From IMG/VR virus record IMGVR_UViG_3300009790_000028, positions 1 through 39,094 of that record: a DNA stretch of 39,094 bases, one strand, 5' to 3'. Positions 1 through 7,300 of this stretch are shown piece by piece. A program made the translations under genes and the position numbers. Position 1 is the first letter of the stretch, and every line of letters begins with the position of its first letter. Below the pieces are notes generated by a model. It was given only the letters and a program-made list of their open reading frames with translations, had not been told where the DNA came from and searched no databases. Origin of the DNA: a virus.

Positions 1-135
1 ATATACAGCATAAAGCCAATACAATGGAGAACAGCTTGTCCCACACATAGAGAAGTTTAATTCTAAATTTAACTCTTCTGCTATTTCCTTGGGCCAGTTA
101 TAGTATTGATCTGCTATAACGTGAAGTTTATTCAC
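1..135 (-). CDS. Hypothetical protein, N-terminal part only (runs off the left edge)
   Basis: An open reading frame starts at a GTG (135-133) that overlaps the TAG stop of the preceding lipoprotein gene (TAGTG), so it is probably translationally coupled to it. It stays open to the window edge, giving 45 residues that begin (M)NKLHVIADQYYNWPKEIAEE and contain two cysteines (CGTSC). I do not recognise the family. Coupling to the lysis cassette is the only hint of role. The GTG start is inferred from the overlap. Confidence 0.5.
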   Translation of the reverse strand, partial: MNKLHVIADQYYNWPKEIAEELNLELNFSMCGTSCSPLYWLYAVY

Positions 136-584
136 TAGTCACCTAACGGGTTAACTTTATCCCATAAGCTCTTGTTAGCTTCTTCCTCGAGGTCTTTTCT
201 AACTTTGTCGTTTTCTAATTGAGCGTTGTCTAAAGCATTCTCGGCATCCTCATAGTAGTTCTTATAAGCTACTATAATTGCCTGTTGTTGTTGAATATGT
301 GCCATTAAATCTGATAAGTTCAAAGCAAGTGTTTCGTAACCGTCATCAGTCAGTCCAAACAGGACTATATCTTTTTTATCATCTGATATACGTTTCCATA
401 CTTCTTCTACATTATTTTCATTAATAACAATCCATTCAACTTCTTTTAAATTTAGTACACTAGCATCAGGTACTACTAATGTTGGTTTATCGATCGGTTT
501 AGCACTAACCTCAATTTTTTGAGTAGTTGTACTACAGCCGGCCAAAATTACAACACAAAATAAAGCTAATATTATTTTCTTCAT
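135..584 (-). CDS. Small lipoprotein, probable outer-membrane spanin (Rz1-like)
   Basis: A 149-residue protein with a classical lipoprotein signal: MKKIILALFCVVILAGCS, with lipobox LAGC and a serine at +2, which would sort it to the outer membrane. The C-terminal third is charged, helical and coiled-coil-like. I chose the ATG at 584 because it forms an ATGA overlap with the stop of the upstream Rz-like gene; a start 18 bases upstream (602) would put six charged residues before the signal. Its place after the endolysin and a membrane-anchored coiled-coil protein suggests an o-spanin that completes lysis by joining inner and outer membranes. It is longer than typical Rz1, so another lipoprotein role is possible. 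Confidence 0.6.
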   Translation of the reverse strand: MKKIILALFCVVILAGCSTTTQKIEVSAKPIDKPTLVVPDASVLNLKEVEWIVINENNVEEVWKRISDDKKDIVLFGLTDDGYETLALNLSDLMAHIQQQQAIIVAYKNYYEDAENALDNAQLENDKVRKDLEEEANKSLWDKVNPLGD

Positions 585-1078
585 AAGTTTTTCTTTTTCC
601 ATGCTTCTGATTGAATAGAAGGATCAAAGTTAGGATTAGCTTTTTCCCAACATTCGGGATTAATTTCGCTAGGCTTTGTTGCTTTAATTTCACTCTCTGT
701 TAAAGGAGAACCTGAAATAATTTCAAAACATCTAAGAGCATTATTACTTGCTCCATTTAAAATGTCCTCAGTATTTCCAGGTCTAGCAACACCTAAGTTA
801 CCGATGTCATGTCTACTTAATTTATTCTCGAGTCGTCTGTTTCTTGATTCAATTTCAGTGAAAGCTTCTTGTAGCTTTTTGTTTTCCACTACCATTGCTT
901 CAAACGATTTTCTTTGAGCTTCTAGAGCCGCCTCGTTAGTTTGAACTGCTGTTTCGAGTTTAGCATTATTCTCATTTAAGATAGCCATTCTCTCTTGTGT
1001 ATCATTGTAATACCAATAGGCACCACCGCCCATGGCACACATCAACACAAACATAATCAAAGATAACTTAAGACCCAT
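581..1078 (-). CDS. Membrane-anchored coiled-coil protein, probable inner-membrane spanin (Rz-like)
   Basis: A 165-residue protein with one N-terminal membrane segment (about residues 4-23, rich in L, M, F and A), then a long coiled coil (about 28-90) with regular heptads and no proline. The C-terminal part has two cysteines (ALRCFEI and PECWEKA) that could form disulfides in the periplasm. This N-in, type II layout matches Rz-type i-spanins. It lies 4 bases after the endolysin gene and overlaps the lipoprotein gene by ATGA, the usual order lysin, Rz, Rz1. The assignment rests on architecture and order, not on sequence similarity. Confidence 0.6.
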   Translation of the reverse strand: MGLKLSLIMFVLMCAMGGGAYWYYNDTQERMAILNENNAKLETAVQTNEAALEAQRKSFEAMVVENKKLQEAFTEIESRNRRLENKLSRHDIGNLGVARPGNTEDILNGASNNALRCFEIISGSPLTESEIKATKPSEINPECWEKANPNFDPSIQSEAWKKKNL

Positions 1079-1082
1079 AATT

Positions 1083-1928
1083 TTATCCTAATAATTTTCC
1101 TAATGATTTAGGACCCATAATTCCATCTGGTGTTAAGCCATTGCTTTGTTGCCAACGTTTAACGTGTAATTCAGTACCAGGACCATAGTCACCATCTGCT
1201 GGTGTAATGTTTAATGCCTTTTGTACTTTCATAACAGTTGGACCTTTAGATCCTTTTCTAACAGTTTCTAATGGAGCTTCTACCTTGGAGGGATCATAAT
1301 GTTTGCCAAATACTTCTAAAGCATGAGCATAATGTTTCTTACGATCTTCTAGCCCTATTGTTCCACCGTTAATTCTTTTAGTCATGCCAACAATATCTTG
1401 TCCGTCAGCATATCTATTTAATCCGTTTGTACTCCAGAACCAACAAGCACTTTCTAAAGCACCTTGTTTAGTTTCTAAATATTCTACTACTTCTTCTGGG
1501 GACTTACTAATTGACTTACCAAAGTTTGTGTAGTTTGCTCTACCAGTCAATTGAATAACGCCTCTGCCTCTAAATCTATAACCATCACCAGACGCTGTGT
1601 CACCGTTGTCCATTCTGTTGGCATAAATTACATTGGCAATTTTTTCAGGCTGTCTGTGATACTCTGTAGCATCTCTTCCAGCACGTTCAAAGTATTTTGG
1701 AAATACTCTGTTCAAAGCATCTGAGCTATAGTTTAAGTTTTCTTTTAGTACTGTGAACTCTAAACTTTCGTGTCCACATTGTGCTAAGAACCCTGCTACT
1801 CTGCTTTCTGTATTAATGTCGTATTTAGGTAGCATTTTATTCATAAGTGAATACCACTCTGCTACTTCTTTATTTTTAGATAATATGTTCGCCAGTTTAT
1901 CTTGTGTAAATTCAAATTTAAAGCTCAT
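1083..1928 (-). CDS. Endolysin: GH19 chitinase/lysozyme-type domain plus peptidoglycan-binding domain
   Basis: A 281-residue cell-wall hydrolase that cleaves glycan strands at the end of infection. Residues about 10-210 are a GH19 domain: the helix with AQCGHESLEF carries the likely catalytic Glu, and GYRFRGRGVIQLTGRANY is the family's substrate-binding signature. Residues about 218-281 form a PG_binding_1 domain (VRKGSKGPTVMKVQKAL, then DGDYGPGTELHVKRWQ and DGIMGPKSLGKLL). There is no signal peptide, so export would need a holin; candidates are the small membrane proteins in this window. The ATG is preceded by AGAAGGATC. It heads the lysis cassette. Confidence 0.92.
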   Translation of the reverse strand: MSFKFEFTQDKLANILSKNKEVAEWYSLMNKMLPKYDINTESRVAGFLAQCGHESLEFTVLKENLNYSSDALNRVFPKYFERAGRDATEYHRQPEKIANVIYANRMDNGDTASGDGYRFRGRGVIQLTGRANYTNFGKSISKSPEEVVEYLETKQGALESACWFWSTNGLNRYADGQDIVGMTKRINGGTIGLEDRKKHYAHALEVFGKHYDPSKVEAPLETVRKGSKGPTVMKVQKALNITPADGDYGPGTELHVKRWQQSNGLTPDGIMGPKSLGKLLG

Positions 1929-1945
1929 TGTTTTTGATCCTTCTA

Positions 1946-1967
1946 ATTTGGTATATTGCTACCAAAT
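1946..1967 (-). promoter_or_regulatory. Inverted repeat upstream of the endolysin gene
   Basis: An 8-bp perfect stem (ATTTGGTA/TACCAAAT) with a 6-base loop lies just ahead of the endolysin ribosome-binding site. In the minus-strand transcript it is not followed by a U-run, so it looks like a leader hairpin or RNA-processing site rather than a terminator. The function is not known. Confidence 0.4.
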
Positions 1968-1978
1968 ACTTATAGCGA

Positions 1979-2413
1979 TCAGTTTACGTTAATCGCTCTT
2001 TTGATATTGTCTATTACCTTAGAATCAGCTAAAAAAGATGTGTAACTATCTTTGGAGTTTGGGATTTGTGATAAAGTTTCTTCCGAAACTTCTCTACTAA
2101 TTGGACTTTTGCCATATCTCATAAACCAGTTCTCAGTTTCAGATACTTTACTAACTTCTTTAAGCATATAGCCAACATTGTCTAATAGGTCTTGGTCTCG
2201 TTCTACTTCTACGAAAACCATGTGTTTGCCGTGTTTGTTTGTTCCTGGGGATATCGCGGCATCAAGTATCCATTCATAACCTGTTTCTAAAAAGTCAACT
2301 AGGTCTTGTCCAGCTTCTTTATTTTCAACAGCGAAGTTAATAACACAAACGTCTTCGTCAGTTCCCATCTTTGCTTTATAACGATCTACTTCAATATGAT
2401 CGCTAATTGTCAT
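1979..2413 (-). CDS. Conserved-looking phage protein of unknown function
   Basis: A 144-residue soluble protein with no membrane segment, starting MTISDHIEVDRYKAK. I chose the ATG at 2413 because GGAG sits 8 bases upstream, and because the longer frame (from 2500) would overlap the preceding gene by 70 bases. It has acidic and aromatic stretches (ENKEAGQDLVDFLETGYEW, VFVEVERDQDLLDNVGYML) that look like an alpha/beta fold. I do not recognise it. It is probably co-transcribed with the gene at 2430-2945 from a late promoter, so a virion or assembly role is plausible but unproven. Confidence 0.6.
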   Translation of the reverse strand: MTISDHIEVDRYKAKMGTDEDVCVINFAVENKEAGQDLVDFLETGYEWILDAAISPGTNKHGKHMVFVEVERDQDLLDNVGYMLKEVSKVSETENWFMRYGKSPISREVSEETLSQIPNSKDSYTSFLADSKVIDNIKRAINVN

Positions 2414-2429
2414 TCTAAGGTCTCCGTGA

Positions 2430-2945
2430 TTAAGTCCCATCAGATACTCCTGTGTCTTGTACTGTTTCTTCTTGTGCTGTATTAATGTCTTGAGCGTCAA
2501 AGCTATCGCCTTCTATCTCAACACTACCTCTGTAAATTTCAGACATTAATGTTTTTGGCATTGTAATTTCTACAACCCAAACTTTGTCTTTTAACATTTT
2601 AGGATAGCGTCCGCCCTCTTCCATATTGTTCATATCAGTTTGAGGATCACCTGTCATTTTAGCAGGAGTTTCTAATGTATCTCTTCTAAATGAAACTTTG
2701 GCACCATAGTCTAATAATCTTCTAGCACCATCTGGATCAGGCATCTTCTTTTCAGGCCACATAAATGAAGCTGTTACCCAATGTCTTTCAGTAACAGGAC
2801 CTAGCACTAACTCACCTTCCTTCCAATTCTTATAACCATAAATGTGTACAGCATCTAGTACTCTTTCAAAGTCTACTAGTGTTTCTGTAAAGCTATCTGA
2901 ATTGTATAGTGATTTAAGTGTTTCTGCTATGTCTAATGCTTTCAT
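2430..2945 (-). CDS. Unknown protein under a late promoter
   Basis: A 171-residue soluble protein starting MKALDIAETLKSLY. It has Trp-rich segments (YKNWKEGELVLGPVTERHW, FMWPEKKMPDPDGARRLL) and a basic, then acidic, tail. No known domain is apparent. It is the first gene after a T4-type late promoter (ATAAATAC at about 2970-2978), so it is expected to be made late, with the gene at 1979-2413 next. A structural or assembly function is an inference from timing. Confidence 0.6.
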   Translation of the reverse strand: MKALDIAETLKSLYNSDSFTETLVDFERVLDAVHIYGYKNWKEGELVLGPVTERHWVTASFMWPEKKMPDPDGARRLLDYGAKVSFRRDTLETPAKMTGDPQTDMNNMEEGGRYPKMLKDKVWVVEITMPKTLMSEIYRGSVEIEGDSFDAQDINTAQEETVQDTGVSDGT

Positions 2946-2969
2946 TTTTAATCCTATTAAATGTATACT

Positions 2970-2978
2970 GTATTTATG
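2970..2978 (-). promoter_or_regulatory. T4-type late promoter (CATAAATAC) for the 2945 gene
   Basis: CATAAATAC followed by AGTATAC lies about 25 bases upstream of the ATG at 2945. It matches the T4 late -10 element TATAAATA read by gp55-loaded polymerase. Very similar CTAAATACAGTATAC occurs ahead of the tail-fibre-like gene at 20794, which supports a shared late signal. Confidence 0.6.
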
Positions 2979-2985
2979 TCTTAAA

Positions 2986-3007
2986 ACAGGAATATTGTAT
3001 ATCCTGT
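2986..3007. repeat. Inverted repeat in the divergent intergenic region
   Basis: ACAGGA and TCCTGT flank a 10-base AT-rich spacer that is itself partly symmetrical (ATATTGTATA). It sits between the divergent late promoters for the minus-strand 2945 gene and plus-strand phoH, so it may be an operator or a hairpin. There is no direct evidence for a binding protein. Confidence 0.35.
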
Positions 3008-3026
3008 ATGTTTCTGTGTGTCCTTC

Positions 3027-3053
3027 TTAAATACTTATAGTGGAAAGTAAATA
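3027..3053 (+). promoter_or_regulatory. Putative late-type promoter elements upstream of phoH
   Basis: Two TAAATA motifs in plus orientation lie at 3028-3033 (TTAAATAC) and 3048-3053 (GTAAATAT), 62-87 bases before the phoH ATG. Either could be a T4-like late -10. A weaker TATATT at about 3085 could be a host-type -10. Which is used cannot be told from sequence alone. Confidence 0.4.
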
Positions 3054-3114
3054 TCCGCTGAACAAATGGATAGTTATTGGCCACTATATTTAGACATTGT
3101 TTATAGGAGGCACT

Positions 3115-3837
3115 ATGTCAAAGAAAAATCGAAAAAACAAGCATAACCTAGCTTATGCTGACAATACACTAAATTTCGAGAATATTCGGAATAAACCACC
3201 ACATATAATCCCAAGGTCATTAGCACAAGAGCATTATGTTGATATTTTAACAGATATTAACTGTTCTATTGCTATAACTAGCGGGCCAGCTGGTACAGGT
3301 AAAACTTATCTTGCTATGCTGGCGTCTATTAGAGCTTTGAGATTAGGCCAAGTTGAGAAAATAGTCTTAACTAGACCAGCTGTGGGGGTTGACGACGAGC
3401 GTCATGGTTTCTTACCGGGTGATTTAAACGCCAAGATGGAACCATGGACAAGACCCCTATTTGACGTGTTAAAAGAATACTACAGTCCTAAAGAAATTAC
3501 CAGAATGTTAGAAGAAGAAATAATTGAAATTAGTCCACTGGCATTCATGCGAGGAAGAACTTTTAAAAAATCGTGGATCATAGCAGATGAAATGCAAAAT
3601 GCCACTCCAAGTCAGATGAAGATGTTACTTACCCGCTTAGGTGAAGATTCTAAAATAGTAGTAACTGGTGACGTCAAGCAGGCCGACAGGAAAGATGTTA
3701 ATAATGGATTGTTAAATCTTACATCTTTAACAGATGAAAAAGAGATGACATACATTAGAACCTGTCAGTTCACTAACAAAGATATAGAACGGCACCCGGC
3801 AGTAGCGGAGGTATTGACTTTATATGGCGAGAGTTAG
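3115..3837 (+). CDS. phoH: PhoH-like P-loop ATPase
   Basis: A 240-residue PhoH family ATPase. After a basic N-terminus comes a Walker A motif GPAGTGKT (about residues 57-64), a conserved LTRPAVGVDDERHGFLPGD block, a Walker B-like SWIIADEMQNA and a sensor GDVKQADR, all in PhoH order. I chose the ATG at 3115 because a strong AGGAGG lies 5-10 bases before it; an upstream ATG at 3097 has none. PhoH is widespread in marine phages, often linked to phosphate stress, and in bacteria PhoH-like proteins are associated with RNA metabolism. The true role in phages is unsettled. A large hairpin follows the stop codon. Confidence 0.95.
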   Translation: MSKKNRKNKHNLAYADNTLNFENIRNKPPHIIPRSLAQEHYVDILTDINCSIAITSGPAGTGKTYLAMLASIRALRLGQVEKIVLTRPAVGVDDERHGFLPGDLNAKMEPWTRPLFDVLKEYYSPKEITRMLEEEIIEISPLAFMRGRTFKKSWIIADEMQNATPSQMKMLLTRLGEDSKIVVTGDVKQADRKDVNNGLLNLTSLTDEKEMTYIRTCQFTNKDIERHPAVAEVLTLYGES

Positions 3838-3851
3838 AGTTTAACACAAAA

Positions 3852-3897
3852 AGTGGATTAACTGGTCACATAACCTGTGAATAACAGTTAATCCACT
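3852..3897 (+). terminator. Long nested hairpin after phoH (terminator or RNA-stabilising element)
   Basis: A perfect 13-bp stem (AGTGGATTAACTG with CAGTTAATCCACT) encloses a second 5-bp stem (TCACA/TGTGA). Downstream is AAAATTTCATTTTC rather than a clean U-run, so termination may be partial. A smaller hairpin CACC/GGTG follows at about 3917-3931. The element separates phoH from the small membrane gene. Confidence 0.6.
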
Positions 3898-4024
3898 AAA
3901 ATTTCATTTTCAAAATCACCATTTTCGGTGGCTAAAACCATTTCAGGTATTATAACTATTGGTTGGCGAACCTTTAAATAATTACACTGATTACTTTTAT
4001 CAGTTTAAAAAAGGAGATCCAATT

Positions 4025-4258
4025 ATGGAAATCATGGCAAAAATAAAAGGCTGGGCATCGACTCTAGCTGACACAGGCGTAAGCCTAATAGCTTTAGGCA
4101 TCGTGCTTGAAGTACTTTTTAACGGCCAAGGCATTCCGTTCTGGCCGAACATTAGTGTAATAGCTAACGTTCAAGGCATTCTAGGAGGCTTCTCAGATCA
4201 AGGGTTACTTGGTTTGGTTGCTGTATGGATTCTATATCACATTTACAATCGCAAATAA
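4025..4258 (+). CDS. Small membrane protein with two hydrophobic segments
   Basis: A 77-residue protein starting MEIMAKIKGWASTLADTGVS. Two hydrophobic stretches (about residues 17-33 and 56-72) are joined by a Gly/Pro/Asn-rich loop, a holin-like topology. I chose the ATG at 4025 for the strong AAGGAGAT just upstream; a longer frame from 3959 has no such signal. The segment DTGVSLIALGIVL resembles HGGLGLIAVGVIM in the 50-residue membrane protein at 26199-26351, so the two may be related. A holin or virion membrane role is possible but not shown. Confidence 0.65.
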   Translation: MEIMAKIKGWASTLADTGVSLIALGIVLEVLFNGQGIPFWPNISVIANVQGILGGFSDQGLLGLVAVWILYHIYNRK

Positions 4259-4285
4259 GATAGAACCAAATTATAAACCTTGACC

Positions 4286-4347
4286 TGGGTATGGGTTTCG
4301 ATTATGATTCGTTTTTCACGTAAACATAATTCTGACACCCTTACCCA
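4286..4347 (+). ncRNA. Structured RNA element between two small membrane genes
   Basis: An outer stem pairs TGGGTATGGGT (4286-4296) with ACCCTTACCCA (4337-4347) with one mismatch. Inside it ATTATG (4301-4306) pairs with CATAAT (4325-4330) around an 18-base loop. It lies wholly between stop and start codons and is not followed by a U-run, so it is more likely a processing, stability or regulatory element than a terminator. No known RNA family is recognised. Confidence 0.45.
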
Positions 4348-4376
4348 ATCTTCATTTATAAAGGAGGAAGATTAAT

Positions 4377-4490
4377 ATGAATTTATTGAAAAACAAATGG
4401 GTATGGGCAGGAATAGTCATCGTGGCCGCTATAGTTTTATGGCAGTCTGGACTAGTTGGTCCTACACCAGCTGAAGTACCAGCAGGGTAA
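4377..4490 (+). CDS. 37-residue single-pass membrane microprotein
   Basis: Encodes MNLLKNKWVWAGIVIVAAIV followed by LWQSGLVGPTPAEVPAG. A basic N-terminus and one membrane span (about residues 9-24) lead to a Pro-rich outside tail. An excellent AAGGAGGAAG precedes the ATG, which makes translation convincing despite the size. It ends just before a strong terminator. No family is recognised; small holin-like or superinfection-related roles are speculative. Confidence 0.65.
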   Translation: MNLLKNKWVWAGIVIVAAIVLWQSGLVGPTPAEVPAG

Positions 4491-4501
4491 TTACCTTATA
4501 G

Positions 4502-4535
4502 AAAGAGTGGAGCTACCGAACTCCACTCTTTTTTT
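4502..4535. terminator. Strong rho-independent terminator, probably bidirectional
   Basis: An 11-bp stem (AAAGAGTGGAG with CTCCACTCTTT) with an 8-base loop is followed by a run of seven or more T. It lies between the convergent 4490 (plus) and 4541 (minus) genes, and A-runs on the other side let it work on both strands. Confidence 0.9.
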
Positions 4536-4540
4536 ATGAC

Positions 4541-5500
4541 TTAAAGACCGTTTGGTACAATAACATAGTGTATGGCTAGAACTACACCAACACTTGCTCC
4601 TAGTCCTATCATCATTTTAATGAAGTCTTTAGTTACTAGGGGGAATACTGTTTTAAACTTTTCCTTGCCTGTCATAGTTGCCATAGCAAGTTCACGTCCA
4701 CAAAGTAATCCAACAAACACCCAAGTTGTTGACATTGGAATATCATTAAGTTCTTTAAAGAACAATAGTATTAAAAAATAAACGGCATCAATTATTGTTG
4801 CTGATCTAACATATCTAGTGTTGTGTTTTTCAATAACAATGTTTTGAATTTTACCTCCGCCTTCTTTAAACATAAATGCCAGGCCGGCTACAAATACAAG
4901 AGAAATAATAACCATTAAGTCCCAAGGTATTTGTCTTGGTAAGAATACGGCAATGTTTGCCATGTCATGACTTAACCAAGTAAACCATAAGAAGCTAGTT
5001 GTTACCCATTGACCTATACGCCAATATTTTTTATGTTCTTCTTTAACGGGCTTGGCCTCGTTAAGTATTTTAGTAACACCAATCCAAATAACATACGCCG
5101 CCACAGCCGCGACAGCATATCCCATCATAGATTTAACTAGCATTTTTTCTAATACAAATGTACTAGCGAAAGCACTTAAAACTAAGAAAGATGTACTAAC
5201 TGGTACACCTATTCGTGTTAAGATTAAAAGTAATCCTGGTGCCATAGCATGGTACCATTGTATCTCTTGAAAAGGTATTTTATTAAGTCGTCCGTAACTG
5301 ATGTCACCACCATTTACTGTCCACCCATACCACAGAGTGTATAAGAGTACTGCCGAGGCGGCACCCCACATAATTTTCCAATTAAACTTTTCGTTGTTTG
5401 AAGCAATCCAAGTACCGAGAGTTTGTACTGAATCGTTGGCTATAACGGCGTATCCTGCGAAGAGGAACCCTATAGCCATCCATAGAGTGAGAGCATCCAT
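4541..5500 (-). CDS. PiT/PHO4-like inorganic phosphate transporter (short form)
   Basis: A 319-residue protein with about nine hydrophobic segments. Residues 20-31, IANDSVQTLGTW, resemble the PiT signature GANDxANxxGT, with the key Asn-Asp kept. Residues 100-106 (PVSTSFL) and 256-264 (MSTTWVFVG) look like the paired PiT STT motifs of the two half repeats. Bacterial PitA is about 500 residues, so this is a compact member, and the second half lacks a clear GAND motif. Phage phosphate uptake genes are considered host-metabolism genes that feed nucleotide synthesis. It lies near phoH but on the opposite strand. The start codon follows a run of ten A. Another permease family is possible. Confidence 0.65.
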   Translation of the reverse strand: MDALTLWMAIGFLFAGYAVIANDSVQTLGTWIASNNEKFNWKIMWGAASAVLLYTLWYGWTVNGGDISYGRLNKIPFQEIQWYHAMAPGLLLILTRIGVPVSTSFLVLSAFASTFVLEKMLVKSMMGYAVAAVAAYVIWIGVTKILNEAKPVKEEHKKYWRIGQWVTTSFLWFTWLSHDMANIAVFLPRQIPWDLMVIISLVFVAGLAFMFKEGGGKIQNIVIEKHNTRYVRSATIIDAVYFLILLFFKELNDIPMSTTWVFVGLLCGRELAMATMTGKEKFKTVFPLVTKDFIKMMIGLGASVGVVLAIHYVIVPNGL

Positions 5501-5581
5501 TTTTTTTTTCTTCTACCTTATGTTACAGAATTATTTAACTATTATTTCAAATAGAAGTGTTAAATGTGTATTAAAGTTTGA

Positions 5582-6160
5582 TTAAGATTTTGTTACAATG
5601 TCGTACACGTCTTTCCAGTTTTTAGCTACTGGAAATTTATGTTTCTCATTCATGTTAAAGCCATGCTCAATAACAATAGGCTTTAGTCCTGCTTTAAGAC
5701 CAGCTTGAGCATTTTCTACTTTATCCTCAATCCACCACATTCCGCTATCTTTGTATTTTGCTAGTGCCTCATCTTTATCAGCACCTGTGCCTAAACAATT
5801 AATTTCAGTAAACACACCTTCTCCAAATAGTTTGTCTAAGTTTTGTTTACGAAGTTTTCTAGCATGGTATTGAGTACTTAAACTAGTAATAGCATGGAAC
5901 GTCCATCCTTCATCAGCCATTTTGGTTACCCATTGTACAGCATCACGTAAAGGAGGAAGAAATCCTATCACAGCACTTTCATTGAATATTTTAATTAGCT
6001 TCTTAGCTTGTTGTCTTTCGATGCCATATCGGTCACCCATGTTGTATACAAATTGTTCGCCGTCTACAGTTTTGAATCCTTGTTCGTTCATCCAAGTATC
6101 AAAGGCGTATTCCCAATTTAATAAAACACCATCTACGTCTGTTAAAATCACTTTTTTCAA
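5582..6160 (-). CDS. HAD-superfamily phosphatase
   Basis: A 192-residue protein beginning (M)KKVILTDVDGVLLNWEYAF. D8-V-D10-G is HAD motif I (nucleophile and acid/base Asp). ITSLS at about residue 93 is a motif II-like Ser/Thr, and WWIEDKVENAQAG near 140-152 is motif IV. The best start is a TTG at 6160 with AAGGAG 6-11 bases upstream; an in-frame ATG at 6220 lies in the -35/-10 region of its own promoter. Substrate is unknown: 5'-nucleotidase or 3'-phosphatase activities are common for phage HAD proteins. Confidence 0.8.
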   Translation of the reverse strand: MKKVILTDVDGVLLNWEYAFDTWMNEQGFKTVDGEQFVYNMGDRYGIERQQAKKLIKIFNESAVIGFLPPLRDAVQWVTKMADEGWTFHAITSLSTQYHARKLRKQNLDKLFGEGVFTEINCLGTGADKDEALAKYKDSGMWWIEDKVENAQAGLKAGLKPIVIEHGFNMNEKHKFPVAKNWKDVYDIVTKS

Positions 6161-6187
6161 TTCTAGCTCCTTATTGTTTATATTACT

Positions 6188-6216
6188 ATAATAGCATAAC
6201 ATCAGGTAGTTGTCAA
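6188..6216 (-). promoter_or_regulatory. Early sigma70-type promoter for the HAD gene
   Basis: TTGACA (6211-6216), a 17-base spacer and TATTAT (6188-6193), with an extended -10 TG one base upstream (TGCTATTAT). It is one of a family of near-identical promoters in this window that share GGTTGACA and TGC/TGT before the -10. Confidence 0.8.
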
Positions 6217-6262
6217 CCAATTTTTCATAATATGACCGTAAAATTCTTTACAGTTTTACCAG

Positions 6263-6268
6263 TAAATA
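6263..6268 (+). promoter_or_regulatory. T4-type late promoter (GTAAATAC)
   Basis: GTAAATACAACAGT lies 25 bases before the ATG of the membrane coiled-coil gene at 6293. AGGAG follows at about 6281. It matches the late -10 element seen before the structural genes. Confidence 0.5.
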
Positions 6269-6292
6269 CAACAGTAATTTAGGAGAAACTAC

Positions 6293-6745
6293 ATGAAAAT
6301 ACAACAATGGCTTGGGGGAATAGCTTTAGTAATTCCGCTGATAGCAGGACTATATGGATCTTTAGTATACATTACTAAACTTCAAAATACTCTGGAGCAA
6401 AATACTATAGCCATACAAGCATTGTCAGGGCAAATCTCTAGCAATGACAGTAGTGTTCACCAAAAATTAGATAACGAAATAGAGAAATCAAAGATTGAGC
6501 TAGAAGCATTAGAAGGACTTTACAACCAAGGCAGAGAAAGTTTGGTTATAGAGATGACTGAATTTGCTAAAAGAATTGCTCAAATAGAAGCTACCGTTAG
6601 GACTCTACAAGATGGGTCATATAAGTTAGCCAGTGAAGCTGAACTAAGAGCATTAGAATCAACGTATTACACTCTACGAGATTCAGTATCACAGTTAACA
6701 TTTGATATGAAAGAACTTGCTAGAAAACTAGACGGGGGCTATTAA
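6293..6745 (+). CDS. Membrane-anchored coiled-coil protein
   Basis: A 150-residue protein with an N-terminal hydrophobic segment (about residues 8-28, GGIALVIPLIAGLYGSLVYI) and then about 110 residues of coiled coil rich in Glu, Leu and Ser. It starts after AGGAG and lies under a late-type promoter, with the next gene overlapping its stop by one base. The layout is like a type II spanin or tail/virion membrane protein. A spanin pair is already found at 135-1078, so a different envelope role is equally possible. Confidence 0.65.
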   Translation: MKIQQWLGGIALVIPLIAGLYGSLVYITKLQNTLEQNTIAIQALSGQISSNDSSVHQKLDNEIEKSKIELEALEGLYNQGRESLVIEMTEFAKRIAQIEATVRTLQDGSYKLASEAELRALESTYYTLRDSVSQLTFDMKELARKLDGGY

Positions 6746-7218
6746 TGAACGATTGGATAAATTGGTATAAAGAATTTAGAGAAACACATCCTACAATGAG
6801 TTCTCTTATATCTTTTCTAAAAGGATTGTTAATAGGTTTAATTGTTACTTGGTTATTTTGTGCTACTATGAGACCAGCACAGGCGGCCAACGAATACTTA
6901 AACAGCTACGGTCAACATTGTTCATCAGCTACATTAGAACCTTACATAGAATATAATGTAGACGAAAGTAGCAATAATGACAATTATAAAAGTGATACTA
7001 ATAGAGGAACTGTAGGTCTTAGATTATCTATTCCATTAGGATCAACTTGTTCAAAGAAGTATAAAAAGGTTTTCACTGAAAACGAGTTGCTACGTCAACA
7101 ATTAGAACTTCTAAAACTATGTGCTAGGTATCAAGACTTAGAACTAGGTGAAGCATTTGCTGAAGTAAGAGACAAGTGTGCCCAAGTTAGCAAAAAAGAA
7201 GAAAGTAAAGACAAGTAA
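6745..7218 (+). CDS. Exported or membrane protein with conserved-looking cysteines
   Basis: A 157-residue protein with an internal hydrophobic segment (about residues 23-40) ending MRPAQAANEY, which looks like a signal-peptidase site (AQA). The exported part has four cysteines and a short beta-like stretch GTVGLRLSIPLG, then a helical Leu-rich tail. It overlaps the stop of the preceding coiled-coil gene (TAATG), so the pair is likely to act together in the envelope. It might be an unusual spanin subunit or virion protein. Family not recognised. Confidence 0.6.
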   Translation: MNDWINWYKEFRETHPTMSSLISFLKGLLIGLIVTWLFCATMRPAQAANEYLNSYGQHCSSATLEPYIEYNVDESSNNDNYKSDTNRGTVGLRLSIPLGSTCSKKYKKVFTENELLRQQLELLKLCARYQDLELGEAFAEVRDKCAQVSKKEESKDK

Positions 7219-7277
7219 TGGACCCAATAGCTATAATTTTTATCAGTCTATGGCTGGTAGGCGTACTATCGGAATAA
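7218..7277 (+). CDS. 19-residue hydrophobic microprotein
   Basis: Encodes MDPIAIIFISLWLVGVLSE, a single short membrane helix. The ATG overlaps the stop of the preceding gene (TAATG), which would allow coupled translation. Without comparative data it could be a chance ORF, but similar coupled hydrophobic ORFs recur in this genome. Confidence 0.35.
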   Translation: MDPIAIIFISLWLVGVLSE

Positions 7278-7300
7278 ATATACTGATACAATAAAAACTC

